Shown here: positions 62,965 to 64,000 of the stretch, piece by piece
Position numbering within the stretch: position 1 is the first letter of the stretch
How the letters are laid out: the number at the start of each line of letters is the position of its first letter
Assembly: GCF_015668195.1 (NCBI RefSeq)
Contig: NZ_JADPFC010000001.1
Span: forward strand, 186,001 to 250,000
Reading direction: 5' to 3'
Length of the DNA stretch: 64,000 bases
From: Romboutsia_C sp015668195
GTDB taxonomy: Bacteria > Bacillota > Clostridia > Peptostreptococcales > Peptostreptococcaceae
Notes under the pieces: generated by a model
Database searches by the model: none
What the model was told of the DNA's origin: nothing
What the model saw: the letters and a program-made list of their open reading frames with translations, nothing else
Translations under genes and position numbers: made by a program

Positions 62965-63142
62965 TAGTCCGGTTGAAGGATATAGGAGACTACTTCTAAA
63001 AAAGAAGTGACCGAAGGTACAAGTTTGATTAAATCCCAATTTAATCAAATGAAATTCTCAGGTAAAAATACTATATTCAGATGGAACTCTGAAGATTATA
63101 TCAACAGAGAAAACAAATGGGATTTGTTTTCTCTGTTTTTTA
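62965..63142 (+). promoter_or_regulatory. Single-aptamer glycine riboswitch with terminator
   Basis: The conserved glycine-aptamer elements are present in order: GGAGAC, GACCGAAGG-x-ACAAG, ATTCTCAGGTAAAAATAC and AACTCTGAAG. They span about 62981-63094. Only one aptamer is seen. The closing helix can form from GTTGA (62972-62976) and TCAAC (63101-63105). That 3' strand overlaps the 5' arm of a 16-bp terminator (63103-63118 with 63122-63137, then T-rich). Glycine binding should therefore block the terminator and turn on grdX-trxB. Confidence 0.88.
63103..63142 (+). terminator. Riboswitch-controlled terminator
   Basis: AACAGAGAAAACAAAT and its perfect complement form a 16-bp stem with a GGG loop, followed by TTTTATT. 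It is the expression platform of the glycine riboswitch. Confidence 0.9.
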
Positions 63143-63172
63143 TTAAATAGATTTAAAAAGGGGAGGATTTTT

Positions 63173-63547
63173 ATAATAATAATAACCAATAATCCTATTG
63201 TCAAAAACAAAATAAAGCATAAAGATGTAAAATATATAAAGGACACATATTTAGAAGTTTTAAAAGAAAGCAGAAATCTAATTCACAAAGGTTACAAACT
63301 TTTATCACATCCAATTTATTCCAGTATAAAGCCAAATGAAACTCCATACAGAAGTATAATATTAAAAAAATCAAACAAGTTAGATACAAATTCAGTACTA
63401 TTAATTGAAGAAGCAATATACATTTCTAATAAATTTCAAAATAATAAACAAACACCTAATTGGACAGATAATGTAATGGATGACTTTAGAGTTATAGACT
63501 TAGATATTTTAAGTAATACATTAGAAAGAATTCAATATATATTATAG
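63173..63547 (+). CDS. grdX: Glycine reductase-associated protein GrdX, AUA start
   Basis: A 124-residue protein matching the GrdX pattern: IIITNNP at the start, YLEVLK, IHKGYKLLSHP near 37, SSIKPNETPYRSI near 50, and WTDNVMDDFRVIDLDIL near 97. GrdX is encoded at the head of glycine reductase operons; its role is unknown. No ATG, GTG or TTG lies at a usable position. GGGGAGG (63160-63166) is 6 bases before an ATA at 63173, where relatives would have the initiator Met before Ile-Ile-Ile. ATA is therefore the best start. Confidence 0.82.
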   Translation: MIIITNNPIVKNKIKHKDVKYIKDTYLEVLKESRNLIHKGYKLLSHPIYSSIKPNETPYRSIILKKSNKLDTNSVLLIEEAIYISNKFQNNKQTPNWTDNVMDDFRVIDLDILSNTLERIQYIL

Positions 63548-63633
63548 AAATTAAAAATAATGTTTGTATGTATCAAAATAATAAAATATCTATTTATAGA
63601 AATGTTAAAAAAATAACTATAAAGGAGGAATTT

Positions 63634-64000
63634 ATGGGAGATATATATGATTTAATAATAATAGGTTCAGGGCCTGCAGGGCTTTCGGCAGGACTTTATG
63701 GTGCAAGAGCAAAGTTAAAAACTCTTATACTTGAAAAAGGAAAAACTGGAGGGCAAATAGTAACAACTCATGATGTTGCTAATTATCCAGGTTCAATAGA
63801 AAATGCTAGTGGACCTAAGTTAATAGCAAGAATGGTTGAACAATGTAAAAGCTTTGGAGCAGAAATGAAGAAAGATAACATAATAGATGTAGATTTAGAG
63901 TCTGAGATAAAAGTATTAAAAGGTGAAAAATGTGAATATAGAGGAAAGGCTGTAATAATTGCAACAGGTTCTACACCTAGAAAGCTTGGAGTTAAAGGAG
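63634..64000 (+). CDS. trxB: Thioredoxin reductase, 5' part
   Basis: FAD/NADPH enzyme that reduces thioredoxin, which in turn supplies electrons to glycine reductase. The visible 122 residues begin MGDIYDLIIIGSGPAGLSAG (FAD-binding GxGxxG), then GGQIVTTHDVANYPG, and IATGSTPRKLGVKG at the window edge. The redox CxxC and NADPH domains lie beyond the edge. AAAGGAGGAA precedes the ATG. The position after grdX fits the trxB-trxA-grd operon of Stickland clostridia. Confidence 0.94.
   Translation, partial: MGDIYDLIIIGSGPAGLSAGLYGARAKLKTLILEKGKTGGQIVTTHDVANYPGSIENASGPKLIARMVEQCKSFGAEMKKDNIIDVDLESEIKVLKGEKCEYRGKAVIIATGSTPRKLGVKG

Noticed and set aside
1..64000. CRISPR array, tRNA, rRNA, insertion sequence
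   Set aside because: No regularly spaced repeats, no cloverleaf or rRNA-like GC-rich blocks, and no transposase or flanking repeats were found by eye. A tRNAscan or Infernal run would settle this.

Overview
The window comes from a very AT-rich, spore-forming, amino-acid-fermenting Firmicute. The likeliest family is Peptostreptococcaceae (Clostridioides/Paraclostridium/Romboutsia/Intestinibacter-like). Evidence: yqfC/yqfD sporulation genes, pyruvate phosphate dikinase with its regulator, indolepyruvate:ferredoxin oxidoreductase with a butyrate kinase under a sigma-54 activator, and the start of a glycine reductase operon (glycine riboswitch, grdX, trxB) at the right edge. The genus is not resolved. 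No tRNA, rRNA, CRISPR array, insertion sequence or prophage was seen.

Left third (about 1-30 kb). An amino-sugar unit (nanE, PTS EIICB, RpiR-type regulator) is followed by a long, largely co-oriented core region that follows the Bacillus yqe/yqf gene order: prmA, rsmE, mtaB, hinT, rpsU, yqeY, then yqfC, yqfD, phoH, ybeY, dgkA (fused to a PAP2-like domain), cdd, era, mgtE, yqzL, recO, a DUF4342 gene, glyQ, glyS, a CcpN-like repressor, the PPDK regulator and ppdK. pgpH, usually between phoH and ybeY, is absent. Between the two core blocks lie a decayed acetyltransferase, a patatin-like lipase, a BFD-like ferredoxin, a lipoprotein, tspO, a ribosome hibernation factor and an unknown 324-residue protein.

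Middle (about 30-50 kb). This part is more accessory: topoisomerase III, dUTPase, an SH3/NlpC-P60 wall hydrolase, a cluster of micro-ORFs encoding two paralogous 27-residue peptides, a TtcA-type tRNA thiolase, two DEDDh exonucleases, a MORN-repeat membrane protein next to an intracellular-type subtilisin, ftsE-ftsX with an EnvC-like hydrolase, a small gene overlapping a Ser/Thr kinase, a decayed ferredoxin, a stand-alone GT51 transglycosylase and a SIMPL protein.

Right part (about 50-64 kb). A sigma-54 activator faces its own target: a -24/-12 promoter before an aminotransferase, iorA, iorB and, past a hairpin, buk. Together these would convert amino acids to 2-oxoacids, then acyl-CoA, then acid plus ATP. 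Then come two DUF1540 proteins, an HNH protein, a potassium channel with an N-terminal pentapeptide-like domain, a HAD phosphatase and an M3 oligopeptidase. Last is a single-aptamer glycine riboswitch whose terminator overlaps the closing helix, followed by grdX, which seems to start at an AUA codon, and the 5' part of trxB.

All functional calls rest on reading motifs and gene order by eye; no database search was run.
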